A DNA stretch of 64,000 bases from Hysterium pulicare CBS 123377 (Eukaryota > Ascomycota > Dothideomycetes > Hysteriales > Hysteriaceae). Where the stretch lies: the NCBI GenBank assembly GCA_000467715.1, contig AJFK01000464.1, positions 1-64,000 on the forward strand. Reading direction: 5' to 3'. How positions within the stretch are numbered: position 1 is the first letter of the stretch; the number at the start of each line of letters is the position of its first letter. Under the pieces are notes generated by a model. It searched no databases and was not told where the DNA came from. It saw only the letters and a program-made list of their open reading frames with translations. Below are positions 1-10,799 of the stretch, one piece after another. The position numbers were made by a program, and so were the translations under genes.

Positions 1-1633
1 GAGCCGTGAAAAGGGAGAGATAAGCTTTAATAGGAGCGAGGAGAAGACTGAGGATTTGGCTTTGAGTTGCCTGAGAATGAAGGTCGGCACTGTTCGCATA
101 CTCGGTGACCTTCTGGTTGGCGAATGCTAAAACTTGATCGACGTAATCAAGTCGTTCGGGGTAAATATTGCTATCCAAATCAGCAACTTGTTCTCGCAGT
201 ACATCTATTATGCAACACTTACAGAGCGAGATTAGCCAGAGACACCAGTAACGCGATTGTATCCTGGATGGTAAGTCGCTGCATCTTTACCAGACTTGCG
301 ACCTGTTCGTGGAATATTTCGAAAAGTTTCACATTTTCTGGTATTCCTCGAGACTTCTTGGACTCGTTATCCGTCTCAGCGGTCTCATTCTGCGATGGAG
401 CAACAGCAGTTGTAGACGATGTTATTGAGGCTTCGTCTGCACCCGCAGGTGCCCCTTCCGAGCTATCTCCGTTTTGTTGTGTTGACGGTTCCGGTTCGTT
501 TTGTTTCCGCTCCTTAGCTATTTTCATTTGTTCCAGTAGTTTCGTTATTGCTTCTTCCTCTGTCTTCTTCCTCTGCTCAGGAGTCTCTGATTCGGATTCT
601 CTCTGAGCATATGCGGATAACCGATCCATCAGTCCAATGACTATAGCCTTGACGTTTACGTGAGGATTCAATCGTGCGGTTGCAGATAGGAACTGGTCGA
701 GGGTATGAAGGTGGAATTCATCAGGGAATACTTGGGTTACAACTATCCATGTTTATTAGCCAGTGCAAATACATTTCATGCACACGTAAACCTACCTTCA
801 AGGAGATATTCCTGCGCAAGAACATCTCTGCACTGGACAATCTGCTCCAGCAAGGGATTCAAGATCTTCTTGTAGTTCTCCAAATCCACGAGCTGGCTCA
901 ATCGGACAAGGTTGCTGCCTACTAGAAGTTGGAGCTCCTGCCTCTCTTTGGTCCTTTGTTCCCGCTCTCTCGAGTGTCCCTGGTGTTGTAGCCGTACCCA
1001 AAGCTTGTTCATTTCCACGAAATTTGTCAGTATGAAGCTGATCGAGTCCTGTAGATTTCCCTCCTGACCCTCGCTATCGGTAATGGGCAGGCAATCCCGC
1101 GCTTGTCCCGCAAGGTAATACCGCAAGAACAATCCTCGAATCGGGTGCTGAACGCCTCGGCTCATCTCCATCATGTCTTTCATTATCTCCTTTACCGGTG
1201 CATCTTCAATAGCCATATACACGGTACCAACGGTAATCATGAGGTATAGGCGAGGTATGATATTTCCAGCATATTGAACTAGTTCGTATAAGTCGGCGAG
1301 GTGGTTGACAGGGTGGTTATCTCGTAGGTACACGGAGAGATGGCGGAGCGCATCGAAGACGGCCATGTAAAGCTCATAGTATTGCTTAGGCCCTAAGCTA
1401 CTCGTTCGCAATTCGGATACTAGGGTTGAACTACAGTTAAATGCAATTAGCTTCATGTACAGTGCTATTAACCATAGCTAGGGAGAAGTGTATGCCTACC
1501 TGCACTTCAGCGCATCCATCAACTTCCCGGGGGTCTCCAGGCACCGCCGCATGAGCATCGTCTGCTGGCGCACGACGGCCAGGGCATCTTCAAGCAGACG
1601 AGCCTGATCTTCTACCGGAGGCGGCGACGCCAT
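1..1633 (-). CDS. VPS35: Vps35, retromer core subunit (3' end beyond window)
   Basis: Cargo-selective retromer subunit that recycles receptors from endosomes to the Golgi. Exons read on the minus strand: 1633-1500, 1430-796, 742-223 and 170-1; the frame is kept across every junction. The N-terminus is typical ([18 protein letters not shown]). The conserved Vps26-contact motif PRLYLM lies in exon 2, and exon 3 carries the family segment [14 protein letters not shown] followed by [19 protein letters not shown] Ser/Thr/Glu-rich insert follows, as in other fungal homologues. About 486 residues are visible, roughly half the usual length, so the C-terminal alpha-solenoid that binds Vps29 lies off the left edge. 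The start at 1633 is chosen because the next upstream ATG adds an unconserved leader. Identification is from recognised family sequence. Confidence 0.95.
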
Positions 1634-2199
1634 TGTTATTGTTTTATGAGGTCCAGGGTAGCTGACTATGACGGGATGGGGTAACAGTCGACGCTGCAAG
1701 CTTACGCAGTTGATTTCGCTTCGAAAAGTGTGGCTGGGTTGTGGCGCACGTCGAAGAAAATCGTGAGGCTTTCACATTAACAAAAACAAAGGTTGTTTTG
1801 CAAATAATACTTTCTATTATTGATATCTATAATGATATTATCCTGATTCCCAAAACAATTGTTCGATCCTAAGCTTTCCAAGCTTTCAAACGCCGTTTCG
1901 CCAGTCCTCCAAGCCCAGCGCCATGCTAATCCGAGTATGTATATATCATTCCGCAGTTTGAGAGTCGTACAACACATTCTCGGTCCCAAAATTAGTAAAA
2001 GCACCGCATGTGTATAACGGGTGCCGTTTGTATGTATACGGAAGAAGTGCAATGCCTTTTTCTACACCGCCATATATCACATATGTCATGTTCGTCAGTC
2101 GTCATCCAGTATAGAAGTATCCGCCGTCGTTTTGGTCGTCTGGTGTGATTGGAATAGTGTTGTGGAGGAGCGCAAGATTTGGAAATAGACTAAAGGTGT
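1634..2199. other. Intergenic region, no gene seen
   Basis: This is the upstream region of VPS35 and the downstream region of the repeat protein. It is AT-rich around 1780-1860 with many stops in all frames. A 91-codon open frame on the minus strand (1777-2052) has no recognisable content and no partner exon, so I do not call it. Confidence 0.5.
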
Positions 2200-2886
2200 C
2201 TATGCGACCGTAGAGGTCACCGTGGTGAAGGTCTTGACTGGATAATATGTATGCCACATGCCATCATCGTAGTATTCTGTCGTCGCCGGAGCGTCGGAAG
2301 CCGTAACAAGAATCGTATCAACAATAGTTACAACTGATGGTTCCGCAGTGGTGATTGGGGCGATGGTGGTCGTCGGCGACGGTGCGGAGCTCCCCGGAGT
2401 TGTTGCCAGAGTGAATGGCTTTCCCCAGGTGGACGTAGTACTCGGTATTGCGGAAGAGGCGGGAGTCGTAGCTAATGTGAACGGTTTGCCCCAGGTTGAT
2501 GTGGTGCTAGGTATGCTGGACGATTCAGGAATCGTGGCCAAGGTGAAGGGCTTGCCCCAGGTCGATGTAGTGCTAGGTAGGCTAGAGGAATCAGGAGTCG
2601 TGGCTAACGTGAAGGGCTTGCCCCAGGTTGACGAGCTGCTGGAAGGAGCAGATGCCAGATGGGTGATGGCAATGGTCTCTATCGTCGTTTGAGCGGGAGC
2701 CGTTACTGTTTCGACAACGGTCGCCGCCTGGACAGTGGATGATCCGCCGTCGACATTGACCACAGAATAACTCTTTGCTCGCTGGACAAGGTTCGGTCGA
2801 ACGACATGGAGTAAGTCGAGGGGAAATGCCGATGTAATCGTGAGAAGGAAGAACACAATCGTAGTTTGTGTTATACAACAGCGCAT
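2200..2886 (-). CDS. Secreted Ser/Thr-rich protein with four 22-residue repeats
   Basis: Unrecognised protein of 228 residues from a single exon. Residues 1 to about 20 (MRCCITQTTIVFFLLTITSA) look like a cleavable signal peptide. A short region ending in RAKS follows. Then come four tandem copies of a 22-residue unit with the core TWGKPFTLAT, linked by Ser/Thr/Pro-rich stretches. The DNA period is exactly 66 bp: the CCCC of the Trp-Gly codons recurs at 2423, 2489, 2555 and 2621. The tail is Thr/Val-rich and ends near YYPVKTFTTVTSTVA. No GPI signal or transmembrane segment follows. The composition suggests an O-glycosylated cell-wall or secreted protein, possibly an adhesin or effector; that role is inferred. 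Repeat number could vary between strains. Confidence 0.7.
   Translation of the reverse strand: MRCCITQTTIVFFLLTITSAFPLDLLHVVRPNLVQRAKSYSVVNVDGGSSTVQAATVVETVTAPAQTTIETIAITHLASAPSSSSSTWGKPFTLATTPDSSSLPSTTSTWGKPFTLATIPESSSIPSTTSTWGKPFTLATTPASSAIPSTTSTWGKPFTLATTPGSSAPSPTTTIAPITTAEPSVVTIVDTILVTASDAPATTEYYDDGMWHTYYPVKTFTTVTSTVA
2407..2672 (-). repeat. Four tandem 66-bp coding repeats
   Basis: Four in-frame copies of a 66-bp unit lie inside the secreted protein gene, each encoding the TWGKPFTLAT core. The phase is constant, seen from the spacing of the CCCCAG block (2423, 2489, 2555, 2621). Copies differ mostly at the linker codons after ATTP or ATIP. Confidence 0.9.
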
Positions 2887-4047
2887 ATTGAAGACAGGTC
2901 AAGGAGGATTGCGAACAAGGGTCGTAGATAATACAAGGTTGTACTTCTGAGAGGACAGCACAACGTCTTGAAGCGAATAAGTTGTTGAGAAATAGTTGAG
3001 TGATACGAGAAGTACCAAAAACCGGGGGTTAACTATATAGTAATTCATGATGGCTGTGGTGAAGCGGATGGCTGGTGAAGGTGTCGAAGGAGGCTGGTCG
3101 GCGGGTACGGCTGGTGATAGCGCACGGACTAGTCTCGGGAGATCGACGGCTAGCAGGGATATGCGAATTTAAGCGATATCCAAGTCAACCGGCTACCACT
3201 CCGATTATTTGGAACGAGTTCAAGATCGTCAGCAACTCATGATAGTGCTATCCATCATTACTCGATGAGACCAGTTGGATTAAGCTCAACAAAATGACAG
3301 GGCGATGGGCCTGAGTAGCCCTTGGAGCGGGAAGAAGTGGGGAAATGATATGATGGCAAGGGTGCAACTTGACATTATCCTCGGAAATGCTGCTCATCAT
3401 CATCAGGATTATTAACTACGACGCCCGTCTGCTCACAACTCACTCATACAAATGTTCATCATCCTCTCTTGATTAGTCTTTCCATGTGCTATCCTTCATC
3501 ATCCACCAATACTTCCCGAAGCCCTTTCGCCCCGTAGTGAGACGATTTCGGTACTTTTGAGACTCGTGATGGGCATTTGTGATCGGAGCAGAGCATTCCC
3601 GCACAATGGCATTTTAAGAATGTCTGCTCCAAGGCCAGCATCAACCACAGAGCGTCGAAGTACAGCGTATTTTGACTTTATGCTCGAGAGCAAAGAAGTC
3701 TGTGGAGAGAGAGAAAGGAACAAGAAGAGACGGTGGGGGTATTTATATACCTAGGCTAGACCGCTAAGTTCCTCTCTATTTCATTCAGTTTTCACTCCCA
3801 CTCCAGCAGATTGATGCGGTGTTTTTAGTTGTGGCTTTTGATAATTCGATGATAGATATTGAGATCACGAACAGAACTAAGCGTCAAGAGCAAAGTTTAT
3901 AAACATCCACTTTCATTTACCTCATCATCTCATCAACTGGAGAAAAGGAATGACTTCCCAAGATTATAAACGCCTCGCTAACAACAAAGACCTAGTACCT
4001 AGGTTTTCAGTGCATTTCCACACCAAGTAATACCGTTAACCTCTCTA
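2887..4047. other. Intergenic region of 1.2 kb, no gene seen
   Basis: This holds the promoter of the repeat protein and the 3' flank of the DUF3112 gene. A TATA-like CTATATAG at about 3033-3040, roughly 150 bases upstream of the repeat protein start, is the only promoter-like element I would point to. Short overlapping frames around 3500-3750 occur on both strands and show no family resemblance. Confidence 0.4.
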
Positions 4048-6408
4048 TCAAGCTAGAGATGACTGCTCACTCCCTTCCTTTGTCTTTTGCTTCATCTTCT
4101 CTAACTCGCCATACTTCCTCTCTCCTTTCCCCGCACCTTCTCTACCGACTTCACTCTCGACATCACCATCAGTCGCTTTGCTATTCGCAACGCTGTTTTC
4201 CTCTGACGAGTACCAGGCAGATTTGCATGTGCAACCATGACAATGATGGCTCCCGTGACTTTCATGGTCATTCTGCACATCAGATTCGGCGATAGGATGG
4301 GATGTCAGAGCGCCTGGCGCACTCCTGTGGTGGGCATTGAGTCTAGCCTTATCATCTCCCGCTTCCCAAGATTGTCCAGAATCGCAGGTAGCAGTGCTCG
4401 TCCGCTTTTTCAGCATGGACATTCGCATGGACATAGATGTTGTGCGTCTTTGGCCCTTTTGAAGCTTTCTCGGTCCTGGAATAACAGGACTACTAGCACT
4501 AGCACCACCGGAAGGTCCAGGAGTGGCGGTAGCATCATTAGCGCCAGGTACTGCTCGGCTTTCTGTCCCGCCCCGATGTGTCCTTTTAGATACAGAATTA
4601 TACTCGAGCTGAGCGATGGCATCGGCAACAGCATGGGAGAGATCAGCACCGTTCATTTCATGATCCGGGAGGTCGTTGGATCGTTGGCCTTCGCTGGTAC
4701 TGTCTGACATTGTTGAGATGCCGCTTGGTCCTGCTTGCTCTTCCGCTATCTCTGACTCCCGCAACGGCCAATCGGTGATATTTGGTAGTGGCGGGACAAT
4801 ATCAGAGTCCTTATCTGGAGACCATAAGCTCCGGGCTGAGAGGTGACTGTATCTTGTACTAGCACCGCTGATGGAACTATTTCTGCTCTGTCTCTTGACC
4901 TTCCAATTTCCCGTTTTTTCATCCAGCTCAAGGGTACTTGACGGGAAGCTGAGTGACGCGGCCAACGCTTTTGTATCGTCGAAGACCGACGAATTATACG
5001 TGTGCAGGGTCTCGTCGGTGTTGTTGGGTTGCATTATGAAAGGAGATCCACCATCGATACGCTTGAGATTCTTTTCGTCGCCGATGAGGTCGACATGATA
5101 AGAACCCGGGCCTTTGGCTCCATCAGGGACATGAAACCGAAGATCGAAGCGCACAAGTGCGTAGAGCATGACTACAAATATCTCGGTGACGAAGTTGAAG
5201 CAATAAAAGCAGGCTTTTGAGAGATACCATGGGTGGCGGGGACTACGGAGAGGAACTGGTTCGAGAAATGCTGTACCGGCGCGGAAGGAGGTCCCAAGAG
5301 TCAAGACGATGGCAGAAACGAGTAGAATAGCAATGTTGTTCCTCAAGCGGCCAGCACCAAACTTCTCCGTCCCTTTTCGAGGTAGTGTGAGACTGATAAG
5401 CACGAGGACGATGGGAGCAAAGGAAAATGCGGCGAAATATGTTTCGCCGGCGAGTTGGAAGTCATGATCGATGCGATGCGTTTTTGGATCTAAGGTGTAG
5501 AACTGTTGGATAGCGGCTACAATTAGTAATAATAAACATGTAATTAGGCCAGCCAGTGTGCCTCGGTGGAGAACTCGGTATGGTGTCGACCATCCCAATC
5601 GCGGGTGTTGCGCGCGGACGATTCGCTGCGCAAAGAACCAGTTCATTATATATAAGAGTACCGTGCCAACATAAACAAATATCTGAGCAGCTATACCAAG
5701 CTTGACATTTCTTGGATAATTTGACCACGCTATTCGGAGCGACATCGTTACTACTCGGATACTGCAAAAGCCTAGAGAAAAGTCAGCAGCTGGGGCTTCT
5801 TGAGGGGTTGGATAATACTTACCGAACATTGCACCAGAAAATGGGAAATTGTGGCCTCGTCTCTTGTTTGTTTGCATGACGGCCATATGTATTATAGCGA
5901 ATGCAAGGTAAAGAAAAAGGAACGCCGCACAGAGGGGTACATCAGGTATTTTGGAGGGAAGTCCACCCAAACTTTGAGTCTGGGGTGCATAAGGAGGCCC
6001 TGGAGGTCTCTGGTTCTGTGGCTACAGTATTCATTTAGTGATTGTATCCGCTAAGCATTCCCAAGAAGTACTTACCTGTTGCGGGCTTGACGCACTTGAG
6101 GAAGGGCTGGAAGAAGCCGTCGGGGATACCGCAGAGCTGACAGCAGCTATAGTGGATGATAACACTGTGGATGATAGTACCGAACTCGAAAGAGTGTCTA
6201 AGGTTGAGGATTGTGTGAGTGATGATGATATCGATGAAGATACCGCACTCGACGATGCTTGTAGCGTGCTATCGCTGCTGGAAATGAAAGAAGAGATTGA
6301 GGAAGAAACCGAGGAGGAAATAGAGGAAGAACCCGAGGAAGTAATACTCGAGACGATACTTGATAGTGAGCTTGCAGCTGTGGTAGTTACTGCGGTAGAG
6401 GTTGCCAT
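4048..6408 (-). CDS. DUF3112-family seven-TM protein with serine-rich N-terminal domain
   Basis: Predicted plasma-membrane protein of 751 residues from three exons: 6408-6076, 6021-5823 and 5771-4048. Exon 1 encodes about 100 residues that are mostly Ser (runs such as SSSISSSVSSSISSF) and looks like a mucin-type extracellular domain. Exon 2 adds a Pro/Gln linker (PPGPPYAPQ) and the first helix (CAAFLFLYLAFAIIHMAV). Exon 3 gives further helices, including GIAAQIFVYVGTVLLYIMNW, LAGLITCLLLLIVAAI, FAPIVLVLISLTL, IAILLVSAIVLTLG and FNFVTEIFVVMLYALV, then a long polar cytosolic tail. Members are sometimes annotated as GPCR-like in fungi, but signalling is unproven. The 51-base second intron (5822-5772; GTAAGT, CTGAC, CTAG) is a multiple of three without a stop, so retention would insert 17 residues. 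The start at 6408 is the methionine opening MATSTAVTTT. Confidence 0.75.
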
Positions 6409-8030
6409 TATGAAGGGCTTCTTGTAAGCACAACGCCACAAGAAGGTGAGAAGTTGGCCTTGTGAAAGACTATCACAGAGGCATCCTCAAAGATATATCA
6501 AACGGTGAGCATTCAGAACGGGTGGGGCCGACATGCGATGTGAAGGCCTTAGTCAATTGGTATACCTTGGGAGGTAGCGAATGGATGACGACCGCAATCA
6601 ACTTGCGGTTAGACACGCAGAGATAGATTAAAAGAGCTGTGAGTAATACGGTTTGAAACTAGGAATCGACCGCAGTAGTTGTTTCGTCCACCATCGTTTC
6701 GCAATTTTGGAATGCCGCTGTCTCTTCTTGCGCGCATAAACGTGAGATTCATGATGCACCACAGCGATGCACCAAGAAGAGAGTGCTGCACCAATACTCT
6801 TGCACAACGTCCACGGCGTCACTAGCTCAACATCCCCAAGCTTTCTCGACTTCGTTGACATCATTAACAGGAAGGCGTCGTGGGCATCAACATTGTTTGG
6901 AGGAGTTCAGCGACCGAGAATAGACATGGAATCCGTGGTCGGCTCTCCTCAAGAAAGCCGTGGTTGTCGATCCCTGACGGACGAGCAAGCGATGGTGTTG
7001 ATTCGAGATCGGACCACGGAGTCAGGAAAAGCCCGTACCAATCATTACTTAACGCCATGCCCCATTCGGCAATCCACACATTCCTAGCATTTCCACAATT
7101 TCCACAACAACGAAATGACAATTTGCTGAGGAACAGTTGGTTGAACAAGTCCTCTGGGAGAGCAGATTATCAGATGCTCCTGATGACGAAAAATAACAAC
7201 CCATGGCTTCTAATAGTAGTCGCATATGCCCACTTATCAAACCTCTCACCTGCAGCTTCTCTAACAGCCAGGACTGATCCTCCATGTGCAAATGGCGAAT
7301 AGTCCTCCGGCGCCTTGATCGCTATGCAAATTATACTGTCTCACCAGAAGGCTAACTCTGGTAACCTATCCTCTAGAAACCTCAAGAACCTCTTACTGAA
7401 CATTGGACATCAATGGTAAGAGTTGCATTTATCTTTTTATTTCTTTAATAATATATATTTTACCATCTCCTTCGCATCAAAGCCCTAGGGCAATCAAAGT
7501 GAAGCCAGTGACTCTCTAACAAACGCTAGTATGATAGTCGAGAATTAGCATCTCCTCAAACTCCTGATCTATTTTTCAATTCTGGATCTTTATGTTCGTA
7601 CCAGTGGGTGCTTCTGCAATCCTCCAGAGACTGCATCCGGAAACAGACAACGGTGCCTATGGCGATACCGCCCTATAATCTAGAACGACCTTAAGTGAGT
7701 CTCAACCTGTTTGGAAAAGTAATACATGAATTGATCTAGGATCAGCACTACGGTGCACAGCGCACTCTTGGCTCGTTGAATAGAATGATGAGGTTCAACG
7801 ATTCAAGAATCACTGGGACCGAGGAACCGATAATAAGCTAAATTGGCCAATGAGAAATGGGTGAAACCAGACTTTAGGCATTCTCAGAGGAAGTTTTCAA
7901 TGAAGATTCGTGCCGACTCGCGTCGTACCGTTGCATGAGATATGCTCTCAGTTGATAAGTGTACGCAATATACTCTTAGAGAAAAACTGATTTCACCAAA
8001 GCCCATTTCCGCTTTCGAACTTGAGTATAC
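6409..8030. other. Gene-poor stretch of 1.6 kb
   Basis: I see no supportable gene. Several 60-140 codon frames overlap on both strands between 6600 and 7300 without a signal peptide, domain or splice partner. The part from about 7400 to 8000 is AT-rich and stop-dense. The left end holds the promoter of the DUF3112 gene. Confidence 0.4.
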
Positions 8031-8504
8031 ATGGGTTTAGCGACTTTGAATGTCTTTGAAATTGCCCTAAAGAATGTTAGTGGAGAATGGACCATTGAAC
8101 CAACAATAATCCATCATGAGATTTCGAAGCGGGATCTCTATGCATTCAACGAATCATTCTTACAATACCGCAATGGTCTTGCCAAGTTTTATGGCAAAAT
8201 CGATGCCACTGAAGCAGAAGGCGTTGGGCCACGAACGGCAACGTGGAAGGCAATTGGACAAGAGCTAGAGAACTATGTTGAGAAGCATGGTAAATTGGAT
8301 ACCTGGCTTGAATGGTCCATCAATTCTTGTGACTGGAAAGGCATCTATTGTGGACTTGCTTCTGTTGATTATGAGCGTCTAATGCCGCCTGGACTGACTC
8401 TTAAAAACTCCCCCCTTGGCTGGTGGTTGCAACTTAAAAAATTTTTTGTGGCAGATTGGGATGATCTGAAGTTGAAGCTGGTAAACGTCTTTCAGATTCT
8501 TTAA
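8031..8504 (+). CDS. Orphan hypothetical protein, 157 aa
   Basis: A single uninterrupted frame of 157 residues in a gene-poor region. I do not recognise the family. The composition looks protein-like rather than random: balanced acidic and basic residues, several Trp (SGEWTIEP, ATWKAIGQ, TWLEWSI, PLGWWLQL), and no signal peptide or clear membrane helix. It has few prolines and no low-complexity tract. The start context (tacATGG) is fair. It could be a lineage-specific gene, an exon of a larger gene whose other parts I cannot see, or a relic. There is no overlapping competitor of similar quality on the other strand. Confidence 0.4.
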   Translation: MGLATLNVFEIALKNVSGEWTIEPTIIHHEISKRDLYAFNESFLQYRNGLAKFYGKIDATEAEGVGPRTATWKAIGQELENYVEKHGKLDTWLEWSINSCDWKGIYCGLASVDYERLMPPGLTLKNSPLGWWLQLKKFFVADWDDLKLKLVNVFQIL

Positions 8505-9574
8505 GATAACACCCATGATCTGATAAGATTCAACAGCGGGCAATGCAGAAACCCCTTTCTCCTTTGCTCGCCGAATGAAATCTTTCTTAGCCCTTGGCAT
8601 TATGAAGACTAGGACTCAAAGAGTAAAAGCTACCGCCAGAAGGATATGAAGAACGAACAGGATGATGAGGCATGGAAGATGAACGAACCGAGAGAAGGCA
8701 AGGCGACAGAACACAGCAAGCGCAAAGCTGCAAGATAGTTATGTGTGGCCCAGATCTGAGACACATCACCAAATAATCCCTGAAACTGCCTCTCGCGTAG
8801 AGTTAACAACGAATTCCGGCAAAGAGGGTTCCGTATGCACTATAATTAGGAGTGATAAACTGAGTTTGGACGGAAGGATAAGTTGTAAGTGAGCACCCGG
8901 AGCTGTGGCGGTGCAGCCTGAGCGAAGACTGAGCCGAAGTTAAGCCGAGCGTTATTTTTGTAACATATAAGGATTACGGCACTAGAGGAAATGGGAGGAG
9001 GTCAGTTGGTCGATAATATACGCAGATTAACATGGATACCTAAAGGTTCTTGTCAAAACCTCTGTCGGCGTTCTTATGTTCATTAACCTGCTTCCGCATC
9101 ATTGGACCCATCAAAGCGCTTTCGCTGTGATAAGCTTGGATAGCCTGGTTCTCTTATCTCTCCTTTCTCTTAACACAAAAGCTCTGTTGGCGTACACCTC
9201 GATTCATCTTTACTGAGAACATGGAGGGAAGGTAAGTTTGGGCGCCGAAAAGAACTTTCTGCTTCTCATCCAAATTGATCGGTCTCCATTTGTCTGAGTA
9301 GGACTTCATTAGGACTTCATGGAGCGAAGGCCTTAAAGTTACGACACATGAACAACGAAGAGAAAGGCGATTGGCTGCATGTTCAGCTGTGGCTGAAGCT
9401 TCACTCAGCCGTAAAGCACAGGAACCACCGTGCGTACCGTGCATGGCTATGTAAGCCATGATTTATTTTCAGCTGGTGAACTCCTCAGGCGGGCACTCAT
9501 TGTCGATTTAAAGGTGGTGCGGAAGCATACTGAGTTTAATGTTTCTGTTACCTCTGTGAGAGTTTCAAAGCATC
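8505..9574. other. Intergenic region of 1.1 kb, no gene seen
   Basis: Flank between the orphan ORF and the MARVEL-like gene. Open frames of 60-115 codons exist on both strands (for example 9154-9459 minus), but none has recognisable content. A frame from 9430 on the plus strand runs into the MARVEL-like gene in a different phase and is a shadow. Confidence 0.4.
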
Positions 9575-10423
9575 ATGGCAGCCTATCAGGCGAGGAAGTC
9601 GAACTCAACCTGCGCCTTCATTCTCGAGTTGCTTATCCGGACCCTGCAGGGTGCATCCTCGATTATCGCGGTTGGGATCCTTTACTATTTCTTCTTCACA
9701 CTCCACAAGAAGGACCTTTACTTGTACCTTGTAAGGTCTCAATTCGCGTTGCAATGTTTGAGAAAGATGTCTTCTGACAACGTCCTAGCTTGCCGCCGCT
9801 GGTCACTTTACTGCCATCGCTCTCAGCTTGACGAGTATTCTCTCCTGCTGCACACGTATTCCTCCCCTAGTCGACGCGTTTCGCGATGCAGTCTGTCTCG
9901 GCCTCTGGGGTGTCGGATTTGGTTTCCTGGCGGCGTATGACTTGAAGAACAAGCTCTTGACAAAATGCACGGACAGTGACCGAGTTTGCTTGTACTACAA
10001 GATTCTCTTTGCAGCTTCATTTCTGGGCGTGTAAGTTGGCCTCAACCTCCCCTTCAGGATTAGAATTGATAAAGCCCAGACTGGTCGCCCTTTTGGCTGT
10101 CTTGCTCGATTCCTACAACATCCGACGCTCGCGGTGGAATTACACGAATCTCGAAAAGAGCACTGCCGGTGAAGAATTGGGGGGACCGGTCAATTACAAT
10201 CGAACGCCGTCCGAGCGATATGAGGCCAGGAGAGGCGAGGCAGCAGCAGCAGGACCTGGACCCAAACCGGGAATAAAACGAACACTCACCTTACAGCTTG
10301 TCAAGATGTCGAATTCAAGAAGTTCGAGAAGGTGAGGGACAGGACATGGTCGGCTCACAGATTGTGATTTAGCCGGCGTATGACCATGTGCATGAGTACG
10401 AGGAGAAAACCGCTTGGAAGTGA
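9575..10423 (+). CDS. Four-helix MARVEL-like membrane protein
   Basis: Small integral membrane protein of 190 residues, probably MARVEL family, a group linked to membrane apposition and eisosome or trafficking roles. My exon model is 9575-9730, 9789-10030, 10080-10168, 10297-10331 and 10373-10423. The joined frame gives four helices: near SIIAVGILYYFFFT, GHFTAIALSLTSILSC, AVCLGLWGVGFGFLAAY and FAASFLGVLVALLAVLLD. A short tail follows that ends in YEEKTAWK. The first three exons are well supported by donors, acceptors and helix continuity. The last two rest on a GTGAAG donor at 10169 and on how natural the resulting tail reads. The alternative is to read through to a stop at 10335, which gives a longer Ala/Gly/Arg-rich tail. 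No catalytic role is expected. Confidence 0.65.
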
Positions 10424-10799
10424 TACAACGCCTTTAACAGGGAACGAATTGGTCTGAAGTAGCCTACACCTGTAGAGCATGCATGATTGTAAGATGAGCT
10501 AAATGAATGCGGTGATACGCAACATGCATCGAATAGAAATCTGTCCCAAAAACATATCGCCAATCCACGTAAAGACTTATTTATCTAAATCCAATGCGCA
10601 ATTTAAATTTCATACAACGTAAAGCTCTATGTAGTATTCCAAAAGGAAACTATGTAGTATTCCAAATGGAACATGGTGAACATAGTGACCGCCTCCTTCT
10701 TGGTGCTGGGCACTTGCCAGCCAATCGGAGCCGAGGACCTCTTCCGTTAGTTTTAAAAGTATTCTGAGCTCCCCCACCAGAACACTCCACAACATCAAC
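10424..10799. other. Intergenic region, no gene seen
   Basis: Spacer between two same-strand genes, with an AT-rich segment at about 10560-10620 and the promoter of the RS-rich gene. No open frame here has coding features. Confidence 0.4.

Noticed and set aside
6038-6427. Plus-strand acidic frame of 129 codons opposite the serine-rich exon
   Set aside because: Glu/Asp runs are the complement of Ser codons on the minus strand, which splices to the seven-helix exons.
6767-7302. Overlapping plus-strand frames of 106 and 140 codons
   Set aside because: No recognisable motif, no splice links, and similar frames on the minus strand.
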